Shown: in pieces, positions 21,488 through 32,221 of the stretch
Layout of the letters: every line of letters starts with the position of its first letter
Numbering within the stretch: the stretch's first letter is position 1
Assembly (NCBI GenBank): GCA_016872555.1
Contig: VGZO01000033.1
Span: forward strand, 1 to 47,251
Direction of reading: 5' to 3'
Origin: Planctomycetota bacterium
Lineage (GTDB): Bacteria; Planctomycetota; Planctomycetia; Pirellulales; UBA1268
DNA length: 47,251 nt
The notes under the pieces: model-generated
Seen by the model: the letters and a program-made list of their open reading frames with translations, nothing else
Told to the model about the DNA's origin: nothing
The model's database searches: none
Program-made: the position numbers and the translations under genes

Positions 21488-22009
21488 ATGTCGCGCAGCC
21501 ACGGAAACTGCATCGCCGATTCGCTTCAACTGTCGCTCGGCTACGCCGACCGCCTCCTCGCCGGCATCGGCGCCGACCGCTTCGCCCGGTTCGCGGCGGC
21601 AGGGCCGACGACGGTGGAGTCGAACCACCCGGCATTCGTCCTCGGGCACCTTGCCATCTACACGCCGCGGATCGTCGCCCTGCTCGGCGGCACGCCGACC
21701 CCGATGCCGGAGCGGTTCACGGCTGTGTTCTCCAAGGACGAGAAGTGCGTCGACGACACCGCGGGCACCGAATATCCGCCAATGGCCGAGGTGGTGGAGG
21801 TGTTTCGCCGCGGCTGCACCGAGGCGATCGCCGCGCTCCGCGCCGCCCCCGACGAGGTCCTGCAGCAGGCCAATCCGATGAAGGGGCAGATGGCGGAACT
21901 GTTTCCGTCGATCGGGTCGCTGACCGGGTTCCTTGCCGGCGGCCACATGATGATGCACCTCGGCCAGATCAGCGCCTGGCGGCGCATCGAAGGGCTCGGC
22001 GCGGCCTGA
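21488..22009 (+). CDS. DinB-like four-helix-bundle protein
   Basis: The 173-residue protein has the DinB/DUF1569-like pattern: an N-terminal helix with a His in ESNHPAFVLGHLA and a later His-rich helix GGHMMMHLGQISAWRR, the usual metal ligands. Such proteins often catalyse thiol-dependent reactions or act with mycothiol or bacillithiol analogues; the substrate here is unknown. The start at 21488 is preceded by CTGGAGAGAGCC, a good ribosome-binding site. It is the last gene of the plus-strand run and is convergent with a DUF1501 gene. Confidence 0.75.
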   Translation: MSRSHGNCIADSLQLSLGYADRLLAGIGADRFARFAAAGPTTVESNHPAFVLGHLAIYTPRIVALLGGTPTPMPERFTAVFSKDEKCVDDTAGTEYPPMAEVVEVFRRGCTEAIAALRAAPDEVLQQANPMKGQMAELFPSIGSLTGFLAGGHMMMHLGQISAWRRIEGLGAA

Positions 22010-22030
22010 CCGGCAACGCCGGCACCGTGA

Positions 22031-23476
22031 TCAGGCGACGATCCCGCGGATCACCGAGCCGTGGACATCGGTGAGCCGGTAGTCACGGCCGCCCCAACGA
22101 TACGTCAATTCCTCGTGGTCGACGCCGAGGAGATGGAGGACCGTCGCCCACAGGTCGTAGATCGAGCACGGCGACTCGACGACGCGGTAGCCGAAATCGT
22201 CGGTCACCCCGTGAATCGTGCCCCCCTTCACGCCACCGCCGGCCAGCCACACGGAGAACGCCATCGGATTGTGGTCGCGGCCGTTCGACCCTTGCGAAAA
22301 CGGCGTCCGGCCGAACTCACCGGCCCAGACCACGAGCGTCTCGTCAAGGAGGCCGCGGTCGCGGAGGTCGCCGAGCAGCGCGGCGATCGGCTGATCGACC
22401 TGCAGCGCCATCGCCGCGTGCCCCTTCTCGAGGTCGCCGTGCTGGTCCCAGGGATTGCCGGCGCCGCCGGCGCCGATGTTTTGCGTCAGGCAGGAGAGTT
22501 CGATGAACCGGACGCCGCGTTCGACGAGCCGCCGTGCCAGCACGCACTGCCGCGCGTAGGCCGCCGTCGGGGCGTTCGGCGAATCGACGCCGTAGCGCGA
22601 CAGCGTCGCGGCCGACTCCCCCGACAACTCGCACAGTGCCGGCACCGCCGCCTGCATCCGGAACGCCGTCTCGGCATTGGCGATCGCCGCCTCCACCGCC
22701 GCAGGTGCGCCGGTCGCGGTGAGGTAGCCCCGGTCGAGCGCGGCCACCGCGTCGAGCCGCCGCCGCTGGAGGTCGGCCGCACCTGCGGGGGTGATGTTGC
22801 GGATCGCCTCGGCCGCGTCGGCCTTGAGGATCGAGGCCTGGTGCTGCCCCGGCAGGAAGGCGTTGCTGAACAGGCCGACGCCGCCGTGCGGCACCGCCGC
22901 GCCGCCGCTCTGGAGGACGACATACGCCGGCAGGTCGGCGTTTTCACTGCCCAGCCCGTACGACACCCACGCCCCGGCCCCCGGGAATCCGAGGAATGGA
23001 AACCCCGTGTGCATGAGGAAGTTGGCCTGGGCGTGCTCGCTGACCGGCGTCGTCATCGAGCGGACCACGGCGAGCTCGTCGGCCATTTTCCCGATCCAGG
23101 GAAACATGCTGCTGACCGGGATCCCGGACGCGCCGTGGCGGGTGAACGAAAACGGGCTGCGCATCACGCGGCCGTTGTCGTTGAACATCGTCCGCTCGAC
23201 CTTCATCGGCGGCGGCTTGCCGTGGTCGACGTCGAGGCGCGGCTTGGGGTCGAACGAGTCGAGGTGCGACACGCCCCCCGACATGTAGCAGAAGATCACG
23301 TGCCGGGCCCGGGCCGGATGGTGCGTCTGCGGCAGCGCCGCGCCGGCAGGCAGCGGCGCTGCGGTACCCGAGCGGCCGAGCAGGCCGGCGAGCGCGACAC
23401 TGCCGAAGCCGATCGACGCCTCGGCCAGGAGGCGCCGCCGCGGGGGAAGCATCACTGAGTCGATCGATCCGGTCAT
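22031..23476 (-). CDS. DUF1501 (alkaline-phosphatase-like) exported protein
   Basis: The 481-residue product carries a twin-arginine-like N-terminus ([21 protein letters not shown]). DUF1501 landmarks follow: [30 protein letters not shown], the GEFGRTP motif and the [16 protein letters not shown] segment. It ends [18 protein letters not shown]1501 proteins are alkaline-phosphatase-fold proteins of unknown activity, typically encoded beside PSD1 proteins in planctomycetes. It starts at 23476 behind AAGGGAGAGC and is separated from the PSD1 gene upstream by 275 nt holding a hairpin repeat. Confidence 0.9.
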   Translation of the reverse strand: MTGSIDSVMLPPRRRLLAEASIGFGSVALAGLLGRSGTAAPLPAGAALPQTHHPARARHVIFCYMSGGVSHLDSFDPKPRLDVDHGKPPPMKVERTMFNDNGRVMRSPFSFTRHGASGIPVSSMFPWIGKMADELAVVRSMTTPVSEHAQANFLMHTGFPFLGFPGAGAWVSYGLGSENADLPAYVVLQSGGAAVPHGGVGLFSNAFLPGQHQASILKADAAEAIRNITPAGAADLQRRRLDAVAALDRGYLTATGAPAAVEAAIANAETAFRMQAAVPALCELSGESAATLSRYGVDSPNAPTAAYARQCVLARRLVERGVRFIELSCLTQNIGAGGAGNPWDQHGDLEKGHAAMALQVDQPIAALLGDLRDRGLLDETLVVWAGEFGRTPFSQGSNGRDHNPMAFSVWLAGGGVKGGTIHGVTDDFGYRVVESPCSIYDLWATVLHLLGVDHEELTYRWGGRDYRLTDVHGSVIRGIVA

Positions 23477-23531
23477 GGATGTGCTCTCCCTTGTGTCTCT
23501 CACAGAACCTCTCGACAGCCCGGACTCCTCG

Positions 23532-23721
23532 GTTTGTCGAATTCTCTCAGGCAGCGGTAGAGGGTAAACGTCGGGGCTGCCCACGCCCCGTCGCCGGACG
23601 CTCACTTCAGCCCTCCGGGCTTCCGCTCGCTCGCAGACGACTGCGCTTCGCCATCCATGGCTCCGCTGGTCGCCTGAACGCCGGCTCTCGGGGCATGGGC
23701 AGCCCCTCCGCGTTTGTCGAA
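23532..23721. repeat. hairpin-forming inverted repeat element
   Basis: Arms 23567-23597 and 23681-23714 are inverted copies. The 18-nt core GGGGCTGCCCACGCCCCG matches its partner at 17 of 18 positions, and flanking bases also pair (AACG, GCCGG). The loop is about 83 nt. The 10-mer GTTTGTCGAA occurs at 23532-23541 and again at 23712-23721 as direct copies. The element occupies the gap between two genes of the same strand. It may be a small non-autonomous mobile element or a structured mRNA spacer; no open frame in it looks real. Confidence 0.55.
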
Positions 23722-23751
23722 GGGGAATCGAACATCGCCGAAGAGAAATGA

Positions 23752-26700
23752 TTACCGCAGGTAGATGAACTCCTTGCAGAGGAATAGCGCGCCAGCCACC
23801 TCGGCCCATACGACCCGCTCCTCGTCGGCCACCGGAGCGATTGCCCGCCGCTGCCCCTCGGCCTCGTCGATCTCCGCCACGAGCGCCCGGGCCCGGGCGC
23901 CATCGTCGGCCGGGAGTGCCGCGATCAGCGCCTCGCGCGACCGGCTCCCGGCGGCGGCGGCGAGCGTCGCCACCTCGTCGGCCGAAAGGGCTCGGTCGTG
24001 GAGCGTGGCCCGGAGGATCCGGCCCGACAGCAGCCGATTGCCACCGGCGGGCAGGTGGCGGAGGCCGAACGAGACGACGGTCGAGCCGGCGGGAAACTCG
24101 ACCGGCGCCGACGTCCGGTAGGGTGCGCCGTAGGGGACGCCGTCCCGGTAGCCGCGGACGGTGCCGTCGTCATCCCAGCAGATCGCCACATGGACCGGGC
24201 GCGCCGCGGCCTCGGTTTCGCGCGGCCCGCCGAACGGCCGGGTCCGCGCGAAGACGTTGCTTCCGGCGAGCCACTCCCCTGGCTGCTGCTCGCCGAACAC
24301 GATCGCGTCGAACACGGCGCCGTCCGCCGACTGGATCGACATTACCCCGCCGCCACGCTGGTCGAGCGAATCGAGGCAGACGAGTGCCGCGAGCGTCCGG
24401 GCCCGGATCGACCGGGGAAGCGGGGCGGTCGTGGCATACCCGGAACCGGCGAGCGACAGCGCCCCGTCGCCAACGGCAGCGCCGCCGTGGAGCGTCACGG
24501 TCGGCCCGCCAGCGAGGGCGTCGCTACCGGCGGTGAAGTCCCAGGCAAAGAGCGCCGGTGGCGGCACTGCCTCTGGCGCGGTCGCCCGAGCCGGCGCGTC
24601 GGCGAGGAGTCGGTCGAGTGCCTGCCGCGCGGCCATAACGCGGCCGTCGAGCTCGGCCAGGCGGCGCTGCCGCGCCGCGACCTCGTCGCGCGCCGCGGCG
24701 ACGAGCTGGCGAAGCTCGTCGCGCTCCGCCGGGAGGCTCGCGCGGCCGAGGGCCTCGCGGACCATGGCGTCGAGACGGTCGTCGGCCGTTCCACCCGGGG
24801 TGGCGGCGATCACCCGGGCGGCAAACGCCTCCGCCAGCCCGCCGACCTGAGGATCGTTGAGCAGCGCCAGCGCCTGGGCGGGCACGTTGGTCACGTCGCG
24901 GGCGCCGGTGGCACTGGCCGGCTCGGGGAAGTCGAACACCCGGAGCAGAGGGTCGATCGCGTTGCGGGCCACGCGCACATACAGGCTTCGGCGCGCGGCG
25001 GAACCGTCGGTGGGCGGGCCATGGACCGTGCGGTCGAGCGTGCCGGCGCAGGCCAGCAGGGCGTCGCGGATCGGCTCCGCCTCGAGCCGCCGGACGGCGG
25101 CCCGCGCCCAGAGGCGGTTGTCGGGGTCGAGCGCCAGGCTCGCCGATGGCGCCGCCGAGTCGAGGCGCCACGCCCGCGCGGTCACGACATGCCGCACCAG
25201 CGCCTTCAGCGACCAGCCCCCCTGCTCGAGGCGCACCGCGAGGTGATCGAGGAGCTGCGGATGGGTCGGCGGCTGCCCGAGATGGCCGAGGTTGTCGGGG
25301 GTGGCGGCGATTCCCCGGCCCCAGAGGTGGTGCCAGATGCGGTTGGCCAGCACGCGTCGCGGCAGCGGATTGCCTGGCGCGAGCAGGTCGGCTGCCACCT
25401 CCAGCCGTCCGCTACCGGCGGTCACCGGCGTGGCCGTGCCGAACAGCGCCGGGAAGCCGCGCGGCACGGCATCTTCGGGAGTACGGTGGTCACCGCGCCG
25501 GTAGAGCGGATGGTCGAGCCCCGCGGTCTCCTCGGGCGCCGGCACGCGCGGCTGGCTCGGCACGAGCGCCTCGAGGCGGCGCTGCTCGGCGACGAGGCCC
25601 GCCGCCGCGCCGAGGTGGGCGAGCCGGTTTTCGAGCAGCCCCTGCGCCAGTGCCGCGTCGATCAGCAGGGCATCGCGGTCGGTCGCCCGCCCGCCGCCCC
25701 AGGCGGTGATCGCGTCGCCGAGTGCGGCCACCAGCGCCGTCCGGTAGCCGGTCGGGTCGGTGGCACCCGCGCGCGTTGCCACCGTGGCACGCGGCTCGTC
25801 GGGCAGCAGCGGCGCGGGGGATCCACGCGGCACGATCCGCACCTCGCGGAGCGCGAACCACGACCGCTCCGCGGCGTTGGGCGCCGGCAACACCGCGTCG
25901 CGCGCCGTCGCCAGCTCGACATGGATCCGATCGCCGTCCCAGTAGGTGAGGTCGAAGCGGTGCCATTTCCACTCCGGGGTCAGCCCGGCGATCGGGTACA
26001 CCGGCCCGCTGCGGGGATAGTCCTCGACGACGTAGCGCACCGTCGCGCCACCGCCGCCAGCCGCGAGGACCCACAGTTCCCGCTCGCCGGTGACCCCGAT
26101 CACCGGCGAGCAGGCGCGGCCGCCATGCTTCGAGGAGATCGCCTGGGTGACGACGGCCCGCGGCAGGACGCGGTCGATCGCCCGCTCCCCCTCGACGGCC
26201 ACGTCGAACCGGCCGGCGACGGGCGCCGCCGCCATGTCGACAAGGCCGCTGCCGACCCCCGTCCAGGCCCGCCGGTCGGCCTCGATCGCCATGTCCCAGC
26301 GGACGATCGGCTCGGGCGCGGCGCCGGCCGGCTGTGCCACGGGAAGCGCCGCGCGGAACGCCGCGGTGTCCGTCCCGTCGGCGCCGGCGCGGTGGAGCGG
26401 GTGGAGGAGGAGCCGCGGCTCGGTGGCCGCGGCGACGAGTGGATCGAACGACGCGAGCCGATTCGTGAGGTCGCCGAGCGAGGCCTGCCACCGGTCGGCA
26501 AGCGCCTTGCGGAGCGGTGGCGCCACGTCGAGGATCGCCGCACGGCTCACCTGGGCGCTGTCCGGCGGCCCGGCCTCGCGCCGGCCGGGGCGGCTCGAGG
26601 CGATCACGCCGGCCAGGGCGTAGTAGTCGCGCTGGCTGATCGGGTCGAACTTGTGGTCATGGCAGCGGGCGCAGGAGACGGTCAGGCCGAGAAAGGCCTT

Positions 26701-27804
26701 GGTAAAGGCGGCGATCTGGTCGTCGACGAACCGCATCTTCTCCTCGAGCGGATCGGTCGGCGAGTAGCCGTGGAACACCATCCGCCAGTGGGCGGTGAGC
26801 AGCGCCGAATCGTCGATCGTGCCCGACGGATCGAGGCGCGGATCGGGCACGAGGTCGCCGGCGACGTGCTCGCGGATCAGGCGGTCGAGCGGCACGTCGG
26901 CATTGAGGGCGCGCACCAGTGCGTCGCGGTAGAGGTGGGTGTTGACGATCTCCGGATCCCCCTCGGAGCCGTGCGTGTCGGCGTAGCGGATCCAGTCCAT
27001 CCAGTGCCGGGCCCAGCGCTCGCCGAAGTGGGGGCTGGCGAGGAGCCGGTCGACGAGCGCCTCGAAGCCTCCCGGCGATGCGAGGCGCGCGGTCCACTCC
27101 GCCGCTTCGTCGGCAGTCGGCGGCAGGCCGACGAGCGTGAAAAACAGCCGCCTGACGAGCACCTCGGGCGGGGCCTCGGCGGCCGGCTCGACGCCCGCCT
27201 CCCGCCACCGCGCGGCGAGAAACCGGTCGACGGCGTGGGTGCCGAATCGCCCGGCGCCGGCCGGGACTTCGGGCTCGACGAGCGGTTGGAAGCTCCACCA
27301 CGCCATCCGCCGCCCGCGGACGGCTTCCCAGGACGTTTCCGCCTCGAGCTCGACACGGCTCGGCGGGGTGTCGCGGGGATCGACCGCCCCCGCCGCGATC
27401 CAGCGCTCGACGTCGGCGATCGCCTCGGCAGACAGCCGCCCCGAATCCTTGGGCATCTTCAGCCCGTCGACCTCGTGGCGGAGCACGCGCACAAGCAGGC
27501 TCGCCGCCGGGTCACCGGGCACGATCGCGGGACCCGAGTCCCCCCCGGCAAGGAGACCGGCACGCGAATCGAGTGCCAGGCCCCCCTCGGCGGCGTTCGC
27601 CGCGTTGTGGCAGGCGTAGCAGCGATCGACGAGCAGCGGCCGGATCCGCGACTCGAACAGCTCCTGCCCGTCGGGCTGGGCTGCGGCCGGGACCGCCGCC
27701 AGCAGGAACGGGGCGATCAGCACCGCCAGCCCCGGCCGGCGTGACCACCGCCCGGCGACGGGCCCCGGGACCAGCCGGTGGTGCTCGCGGCTGCGCCTGT
27801 CCAT
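23752..27804 (-). CDS. PSCyt1-PSD1 protein with a LamG-like domain, planctomycete cytochrome family
   Basis: The product has 1350 residues. A signal peptide (hydrophobic [18 protein letters not shown]) is followed by haem-binding CYACH at 62-66 in a PSCyt1 (DUF1588/cytochrome) domain. DUF1549 follows, containing [15 protein letters not shown] and the [11 protein letters not shown] motif, then DUF1553, with [26 protein letters not shown] and [13 protein letters not shown] LamG/concanavalin-like domain ([17 protein letters not shown] region) and a helical C-terminus ending [12 protein letters not shown] complete it. These surface proteins are typical of planctomycetes and are thought to bind or process glycans; their reaction is not established. 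A likely promoter lies at 27846-27874. Confidence 0.88.
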   Translation of the reverse strand: MDRRSREHHRLVPGPVAGRWSRRPGLAVLIAPFLLAAVPAAAQPDGQELFESRIRPLLVDRCYACHNAANAAEGGLALDSRAGLLAGGDSGPAIVPGDPAASLLVRVLRHEVDGLKMPKDSGRLSAEAIADVERWIAAGAVDPRDTPPSRVELEAETSWEAVRGRRMAWWSFQPLVEPEVPAGAGRFGTHAVDRFLAARWREAGVEPAAEAPPEVLVRRLFFTLVGLPPTADEAAEWTARLASPGGFEALVDRLLASPHFGERWARHWMDWIRYADTHGSEGDPEIVNTHLYRDALVRALNADVPLDRLIREHVAGDLVPDPRLDPSGTIDDSALLTAHWRMVFHGYSPTDPLEEKMRFVDDQIAAFTKAFLGLTVSCARCHDHKFDPISQRDYYALAGVIASSRPGRREAGPPDSAQVSRAAILDVAPPLRKALADRWQASLGDLTNRLASFDPLVAAATEPRLLLHPLHRAGADGTDTAAFRAALPVAQPAGAAPEPIVRWDMAIEADRRAWTGVGSGLVDMAAAPVAGRFDVAVEGERAIDRVLPRAVVTQAISSKHGGRACSPVIGVTGERELWVLAAGGGGATVRYVVEDYPRSGPVYPIAGLTPEWKWHRFDLTYWDGDRIHVELATARDAVLPAPNAAERSWFALREVRIVPRGSPAPLLPDEPRATVATRAGATDPTGYRTALVAALGDAITAWGGGRATDRDALLIDAALAQGLLENRLAHLGAAAGLVAEQRRLEALVPSQPRVPAPEETAGLDHPLYRRGDHRTPEDAVPRGFPALFGTATPVTAGSGRLEVAADLLAPGNPLPRRVLANRIWHHLWGRGIAATPDNLGHLGQPPTHPQLLDHLAVRLEQGGWSLKALVRHVVTARAWRLDSAAPSASLALDPDNRLWARAAVRRLEAEPIRDALLACAGTLDRTVHGPPTDGSAARRSLYVRVARNAIDPLLRVFDFPEPASATGARDVTNVPAQALALLNDPQVGGLAEAFAARVIAATPGGTADDRLDAMVREALGRASLPAERDELRQLVAAARDEVAARQRRLAELDGRVMAARQALDRLLADAPARATAPEAVPPPALFAWDFTAGSDALAGGPTVTLHGGAAVGDGALSLAGSGYATTAPLPRSIRARTLAALVCLDSLDQRGGGVMSIQSADGAVFDAIVFGEQQPGEWLAGSNVFARTRPFGGPRETEAAARPVHVAICWDDDGTVRGYRDGVPYGAPYRTSAPVEFPAGSTVVSFGLRHLPAGGNRLLSGRILRATLHDRALSADEVATLAAAAGSRSREALIAALPADDGARARALVAEIDEAEGQRRAIAPVADEERVVWAEVAGALFLCKEFIYLR

Positions 27805-27845
27805 CGAGCGTGTCCCCTGGGGATCCGGTCGTCGGCTGAGCCGAA

Positions 27846-27874
27846 AGTATCCCCCGACCGGGCCACCACGGCAA
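27846..27874 (-). promoter_or_regulatory. candidate promoter for the 23.7-27.8 kb PSD1 gene
   Basis: On the minus strand, TTGCCG (27874-27869) and GATACT (27851-27846) are 17 nt apart; each matches its sigma70 consensus at four of six positions. The start of transcription would lie about 35 nt before the ATG, and AGGGGA sits at a suitable distance. If real, it allows expression separate from the sialidase upstream. Confidence 0.45.
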
Positions 27875-27900
27875 ACCCGATCCGGGTGGCCGCGTGCCCG

Positions 27901-29127
27901 TCACGGGGTGCCGCCATCGAGCAACCAGCCGAGCCCGACACGGGCGGCGACGATCCGGTCGTCGGCCTCGTACAGGCAGATGACCGTGCCGTCGGACAGC
28001 ACCGCCAGGTCGGAGTAGGCGCTCGGGCCCGGCTCGAGGACGCGCACGATGGGCCAGCTGCGGCCGTCGTCGCGGCTGACGCGGAGCGACAGCTTTCTCC
28101 GCTTGCCGCGCCCCGCCGGCACTTCGGCCCCCGCGGCGTCGCGCGCCACCGAATCGGGGCAGGAGAGGATCATCATCCCCGGCCGGGCCGGATCGGCGAC
28201 GAGCCCCGCCATGCAGATCGGCTCGGGAAGGTCGTCCTGGAACGCCGGAGTGCTCCAACCGGCGGCGCCGTCGGGGCCGACCGTCACCAGCTTGCGGTTG
28301 GGGGCGGAGACGTTGCGCGACACGAGCAACACGCTGCCGTCGGAGCGCTCGGCGGCGATCGACTCGTTGGGATCGCCGCGGCCGTCTCCGGCCGGCACCG
28401 CCACCTCTCCGGCTTGCCACGAGCGGCCACCGTCGTCGCTCTTGATCGTCGCCGCAACCGACGGATGATGGGATCCCGCAGCGCCGAACGCGAGCCACAC
28501 GGGGGCGACGATCCGGCCGGTCCGCAGCTGCAGCGCGTGCCCCGGGCCGGTGGCGATCACCTTCCAGGGCACGTGGTCACGGAACGGCGCGAACGCGGCG
28601 GTGATCTCGACGGGTGGGGAAAACGAGACGCCGTCGTCGGCGCTGCGGATCACGAAACACCGTGCGTAGTTCACGCAGTACAGCATGACGACGTCGCCGC
28701 TGGTGCGGTCGACGACGGCGACGGGGTTGTTGACCGTCTGCTCGTGCTCGCCCCCTTCGAGCTTCGTCGGATTCCCCTCGATCCGCGCGCCGTGATGGGC
28801 GACGTGGCGTGCGGCCTCCCAGGTCTTCCCGCCATCGGTGCTGCGCCGCAGGTGGACCTCGATCTCCCCCCAGTCCTTCCGCGAGTCGCGCCGCGCCTCG
28901 CAGTAGGCCAGGAGCGTGCCACGCGGCGTGACGACGATCCCCGGGATCCGGTACAGCGTCACCCCCGAGTCCCCCGCCTGGAACACCGTCACCGCCTGCG
29001 GTTCGGCGCCGTGAACGGCGGCAGCGAGAGCCGCCAGAAAGACGACCGCCAGCGCCGTCACGGCCCGGCGCCGTCGCAAAGGCGCCCGGCGCACACGCCG
29101 ACCGGCCCCGTCGTCAGGCAGGTGCAT
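27901..29127 (-). CDS. secreted exo-sialidase (neuraminidase-like)
   Basis: The 408-residue product has an N-terminal signal segment (AVTALAVVFLAALAAAVHG). It carries the sialidase YRIPG motif (YRIPGIVVTPRGTLLAYCEAR) and four Asp-box repeats: RSTDGGKTW, RSADDGVSF, KSDDGGRSW and RVSRDDGRSW. The later NESIAAERSDGSVLLVSRN and SAYSDLAVLSDGTVICLYE hold the Glu and Tyr region. It probably releases sialic acid from glycans outside the cell. The ATG at 29127 has GGGAGAG ahead of it and overlaps the end of the upstream DUF1338 gene by 14 nt. Confidence 0.9.
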   Translation of the reverse strand: MHLPDDGAGRRVRRAPLRRRRAVTALAVVFLAALAAAVHGAEPQAVTVFQAGDSGVTLYRIPGIVVTPRGTLLAYCEARRDSRKDWGEIEVHLRRSTDGGKTWEAARHVAHHGARIEGNPTKLEGGEHEQTVNNPVAVVDRTSGDVVMLYCVNYARCFVIRSADDGVSFSPPVEITAAFAPFRDHVPWKVIATGPGHALQLRTGRIVAPVWLAFGAAGSHHPSVAATIKSDDGGRSWQAGEVAVPAGDGRGDPNESIAAERSDGSVLLVSRNVSAPNRKLVTVGPDGAAGWSTPAFQDDLPEPICMAGLVADPARPGMMILSCPDSVARDAAGAEVPAGRGKRRKLSLRVSRDDGRSWPIVRVLEPGPSAYSDLAVLSDGTVICLYEADDRIVAARVGLGWLLDGGTP

Positions 29128-30730
29128 GGAGATCTCTCCCGGGGTGATCGTGCCGATCCGCGCTCGCGATGCCGAGCCGTTCGAGCGTCTCACGGATCGA
29201 CGCCGCCTCGGTCTCGGTGTCGGCGGCGACCGGGTCGATGATCGTCCGCCCGAGGATCGTCTCCAGCTCGCCGCGCGTCCGGGCCGCCGCGGGAGCCGTG
29301 GCGGCGCTGCCGGCCACCTGGCGGAGGTTCGACGCGAAGATTCCGGCGGCACTCACCGGAAGGAAGTCTTCGTAGCGCAGCGGCTCGCGCGACACGAGGC
29401 CGGCGGCGAGGAGGACCTCGAGGTCGCCGGTGAGCCGTGCGCCCGCGGCCCGCGCGGCGAGGCCGGCCGCGGTCGGCCGGTAGCGGCCGACGATCTGCCC
29501 CCGTGCGAACAGCTCGTCGGCCGCGTGACCGAGGGGCGCGAACGCCCCGGTGTCGGATCCTCGGGACAGGCAGTCGTCGTAGAGGGCGCGGCCGTGGCGG
29601 CTGCAGGCGTAGCCACGCTGTTCCACCTCGCCAAACCGGGCCGTGTGCGACCCCGCGACCGTGCCGCCGGCGAGCGTGTGAAACGACACCGGCTCGGTGA
29701 GGGCCCGGTAGGAATCCTGCCGCAGCAAGACCGGCACGTCGGCCGGCGGTCCCTCGGTCGATTCCTTGAACCCGGCGTGCCGCAGCCGATGAAGCGCGAA
29801 CGGTTCGGTGCCGAGCCTGTCGGCGAGGTCGGCGGCGATTCCCTCGACGACCGCGGCGGGCACAGCCTCCCCGGTCGGGAGCGCGGCGGGCACCCCGGGA
29901 AGGAGGAGGCGGACGAGCGCTGCGTCGGTGCGGTCGGCGAGCCCGGCGAGGACCGCGCCGGCGCGGGCGCGGAACCAGGCGTCGTCGCGCTCGGCGAGGC
30001 AGCGGCGCATCGCCGCCGTGAACAGGTCGATCGCCAGAGAATTGAACGCCAGGTGGTTGAGGTGGTGCGACGGGAAGCAGGCGATGTCGGCGGCGATCCG
30101 CATGTCGGCGGCGACGAGATCGCGGTACAGCTCGTGGGGCCCCCCGCGGCCGGTCCACGCGAAGATCCGGCCGACGCACTCCCCGACGAGGGCCGCCCCC
30201 TCGTCGGCGTCGAGGCCACCGTTTCGATCGTGGAGGTCGAGGAGCCGGCGCGCTTCGTCGCCGAGGACGTCGCGCGGGGCCAGCGCCTCCTCGATCCGCT
30301 GCCGGACGTCGGCGGGAAACCCGTCGGTCACCAGCAGCGAACAGAACATCCGGTGCTCGGGACGCCGCCGCGAGCGGAACGCGGTCGCGATGATCGGCTG
30401 CCGCTTCGCGCCGACGCTGGTCATGTCGTAGAAGCCGTGCGGCTCCATCGCGAAGCAGGCGAACAGCCGCCCGACCTGACGATACTCGTCGGGGCGGCCG
30501 ATGCGGATCGCGCCGTGGCGCTCGGCGCCGAGTGCGGCGGGCGCGACACCGGCCCGCAGGCCGGGGAAGCGCGCCGCCAGCAGCCGGCAGGCGGCGGCGT
30601 TACAGGCCTCGTTGACCGCCAGCGCCCCGCCGTACAGCGGCACCTCGCCGGCGAACATCGTCGACAGCGCCGCGAACAGCCGGTCTTGGAGGAGACGGGG
30701 ATCGACGAACCCGCCGAACGCCATCGCCAT
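29114..30730 (-). CDS. DUF1338 protein, 2-oxoadipate dioxygenase/decarboxylase-like
   Basis: The 538-residue protein matches the HglS/YdcJ family. Family marks are the start with VPLYGGALA, His72 and Arg76 in ERHGAIRIG, the metal-ligand helix SHHLNHLAFN (222-230), GPPADVPVLLRQDSYRAL and HTARFGEVEQRG (362-373). HglS converts 2-oxoadipate to 2-hydroxyglutarate in D-lysine breakdown with Fe(II) and O2; other members may have other substrates. AGGAGGGAGC precedes the ATG. It starts 15 nt after DUF1501 and overlaps the sialidase start by 14 nt, so all three are probably cotranscribed. Confidence 0.85.
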   Translation of the reverse strand: MAMAFGGFVDPRLLQDRLFAALSTMFAGEVPLYGGALAVNEACNAAACRLLAARFPGLRAGVAPAALGAERHGAIRIGRPDEYRQVGRLFACFAMEPHGFYDMTSVGAKRQPIIATAFRSRRRPEHRMFCSLLVTDGFPADVRQRIEEALAPRDVLGDEARRLLDLHDRNGGLDADEGAALVGECVGRIFAWTGRGGPHELYRDLVAADMRIAADIACFPSHHLNHLAFNSLAIDLFTAAMRRCLAERDDAWFRARAGAVLAGLADRTDAALVRLLLPGVPAALPTGEAVPAAVVEGIAADLADRLGTEPFALHRLRHAGFKESTEGPPADVPVLLRQDSYRALTEPVSFHTLAGGTVAGSHTARFGEVEQRGYACSRHGRALYDDCLSRGSDTGAFAPLGHAADELFARGQIVGRYRPTAAGLAARAAGARLTGDLEVLLAAGLVSREPLRYEDFLPVSAAGIFASNLRQVAGSAATAPAAARTRGELETILGRTIIDPVAADTETEAASIRETLERLGIASADRHDHPGRDLHAPA

Positions 30731-30745
30731 GCTCCCTCCTGCCGG

Positions 30746-32221
30746 TCAGGCGAGGATCCCCCGGATGACGTGGCCGTGGACGTCGGTGAGCCGTCGCTCG
30801 ACGCCGTTGTGCCGGAACGTGAGGCGCTCGTGGTCGATCCCGAGGAGGTGGAGGATCGTGGCGTTGAAGTCGTAGAGCGGGTGGATCTCCTCGACGGCCT
30901 TCGCGCCGAAGTCGTCGGTCTGCCCGACGCTCACCCCCGGCTTCACGCCGGCGCCGGTCATCCAGCAGGTGAAGCCGTCGGGGTTGTGGTCGCGCCCCTG
31001 GGCGCCCTTCTGGAAATACGGCATCCGGCCGAATTCCGTGCACCACACCACCAGCGTGTCGTCGAGGAGGCCGCGGGCACGGAGGTCGCGGATCAGCGCG
31101 GCGGCGGGGCGGTCGAGGATCGCGGCGTGGCGGTCGTATTGCTCGCGGAGCTTGGAGTGGCCGTCCCAGTTGAGCTCGCCGCCACTCGCGTACGCCCCGT
31201 TGAACAGCTGCACGAACCGCACCCCCTGCTCGACCAGCCGGCGGGCGAGGATGCAGTTCCGCGCGAAGCCGCCGCGCACCGGATCGGGGTCGTCGGCGCC
31301 GTAGGCGCGGAGCGTGGCCGCGCTCTCGGTCGAGAGGTCGGCGATCCCCGGGACCGCCAACTGCATCCGCGCGGCCAGTTCATAGGCGGCGATCCGCGCC
31401 GACAGGGCCGTGTCGGCGGGGTGGGCAGCGGCGTGGCGGCGCTCGAGACGGGCGAGGAGGTCGCGGCCGGCACGGTCGGCCCCGGCGCTGATCCCCGCCG
31501 GCAGGGAGAGGTGGCGGATCGGCGCGGTGCTGCTCCACGTCGTGCCCTGGAACTCGGCAGGGAGGAAGCCGGGGCCCCAGTTGTTGCCGCTGGCCTGCGG
31601 GATCCCGCGCGGATCGGGAATCGCGACGAACGCCGGAAGGTTGTCGTTCTCACTCCCCAGGGCGTAGCCGATCCAGGCGCCGAGGCTCGGAAACCCGTCG
31701 GCGGCGAACCCGGTGGAAAGGAAATTCTCCGCCGGCCCGTGGGTATTGGACCGGCTGGTGAGGGAGTGGACGAAGGCGATGTCGTCGGTCAGCTCGGCGA
31801 GGTGTGGAATCAGGTCGGAGACCATCTTCCCCGTCTGGCCGCGCGGCCGGAACGCGTAGCGCGGCCGGGCGAGATTGCCGGCCGGCCCCTGGAAGGTGAC
31901 CGCCGGCCCACCGGGGAGCGGCCGGTCGTCCCAGTCGACGAGGCGCGGCTTCCAGTCCCAGGTCTCGAGCTGGCTCACCGCCCCGGCGCAGAAGATCACG
32001 AGCACGCGCCTGGCCCGGGGCGCGAAGTGCCCGGCACGCGCGGCAAACGGCCGTGCCTGATCGATCGCCGGCACCGCGCCCAGAGCCCCGTCGCCGTCGA
32101 GAAGGCTCGCCAGCGCCATGCCCGCAACCGCCGTCGCGGCATCGCCGACGAACGCGCGGCGGTCGAGCAGCGCTCGGCGGGGCGACGGCGCGGGGGAGAA
32201 GGGGTTCACGACCGGGGACAC
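30746..32221 (-). CDS. DUF1501 protein, second copy
   Basis: The product has 491 residues. It carries a twin-arginine-like start ([20 protein letters not shown]) and DUF1501 landmarks: [61 protein letters not shown] and [15 protein letters not shown]. The start is GTG at 32221, abutting the TGA of the PSD1 gene upstream (TGAGTG). The arrangement makes translational coupling likely. It is clearly related to the DUF1501 at 22031, especially at the C-terminus, but diverged overall. Confidence 0.9.
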   Translation of the reverse strand: MSPVVNPFSPAPSPRRALLDRRAFVGDAATAVAGMALASLLDGDGALGAVPAIDQARPFAARAGHFAPRARRVLVIFCAGAVSQLETWDWKPRLVDWDDRPLPGGPAVTFQGPAGNLARPRYAFRPRGQTGKMVSDLIPHLAELTDDIAFVHSLTSRSNTHGPAENFLSTGFAADGFPSLGAWIGYALGSENDNLPAFVAIPDPRGIPQASGNNWGPGFLPAEFQGTTWSSTAPIRHLSLPAGISAGADRAGRDLLARLERRHAAAHPADTALSARIAAYELAARMQLAVPGIADLSTESAATLRAYGADDPDPVRGGFARNCILARRLVEQGVRFVQLFNGAYASGGELNWDGHSKLREQYDRHAAILDRPAAALIRDLRARGLLDDTLVVWCTEFGRMPYFQKGAQGRDHNPDGFTCWMTGAGVKPGVSVGQTDDFGAKAVEEIHPLYDFNATILHLLGIDHERLTFRHNGVERRLTDVHGHVIRGILA

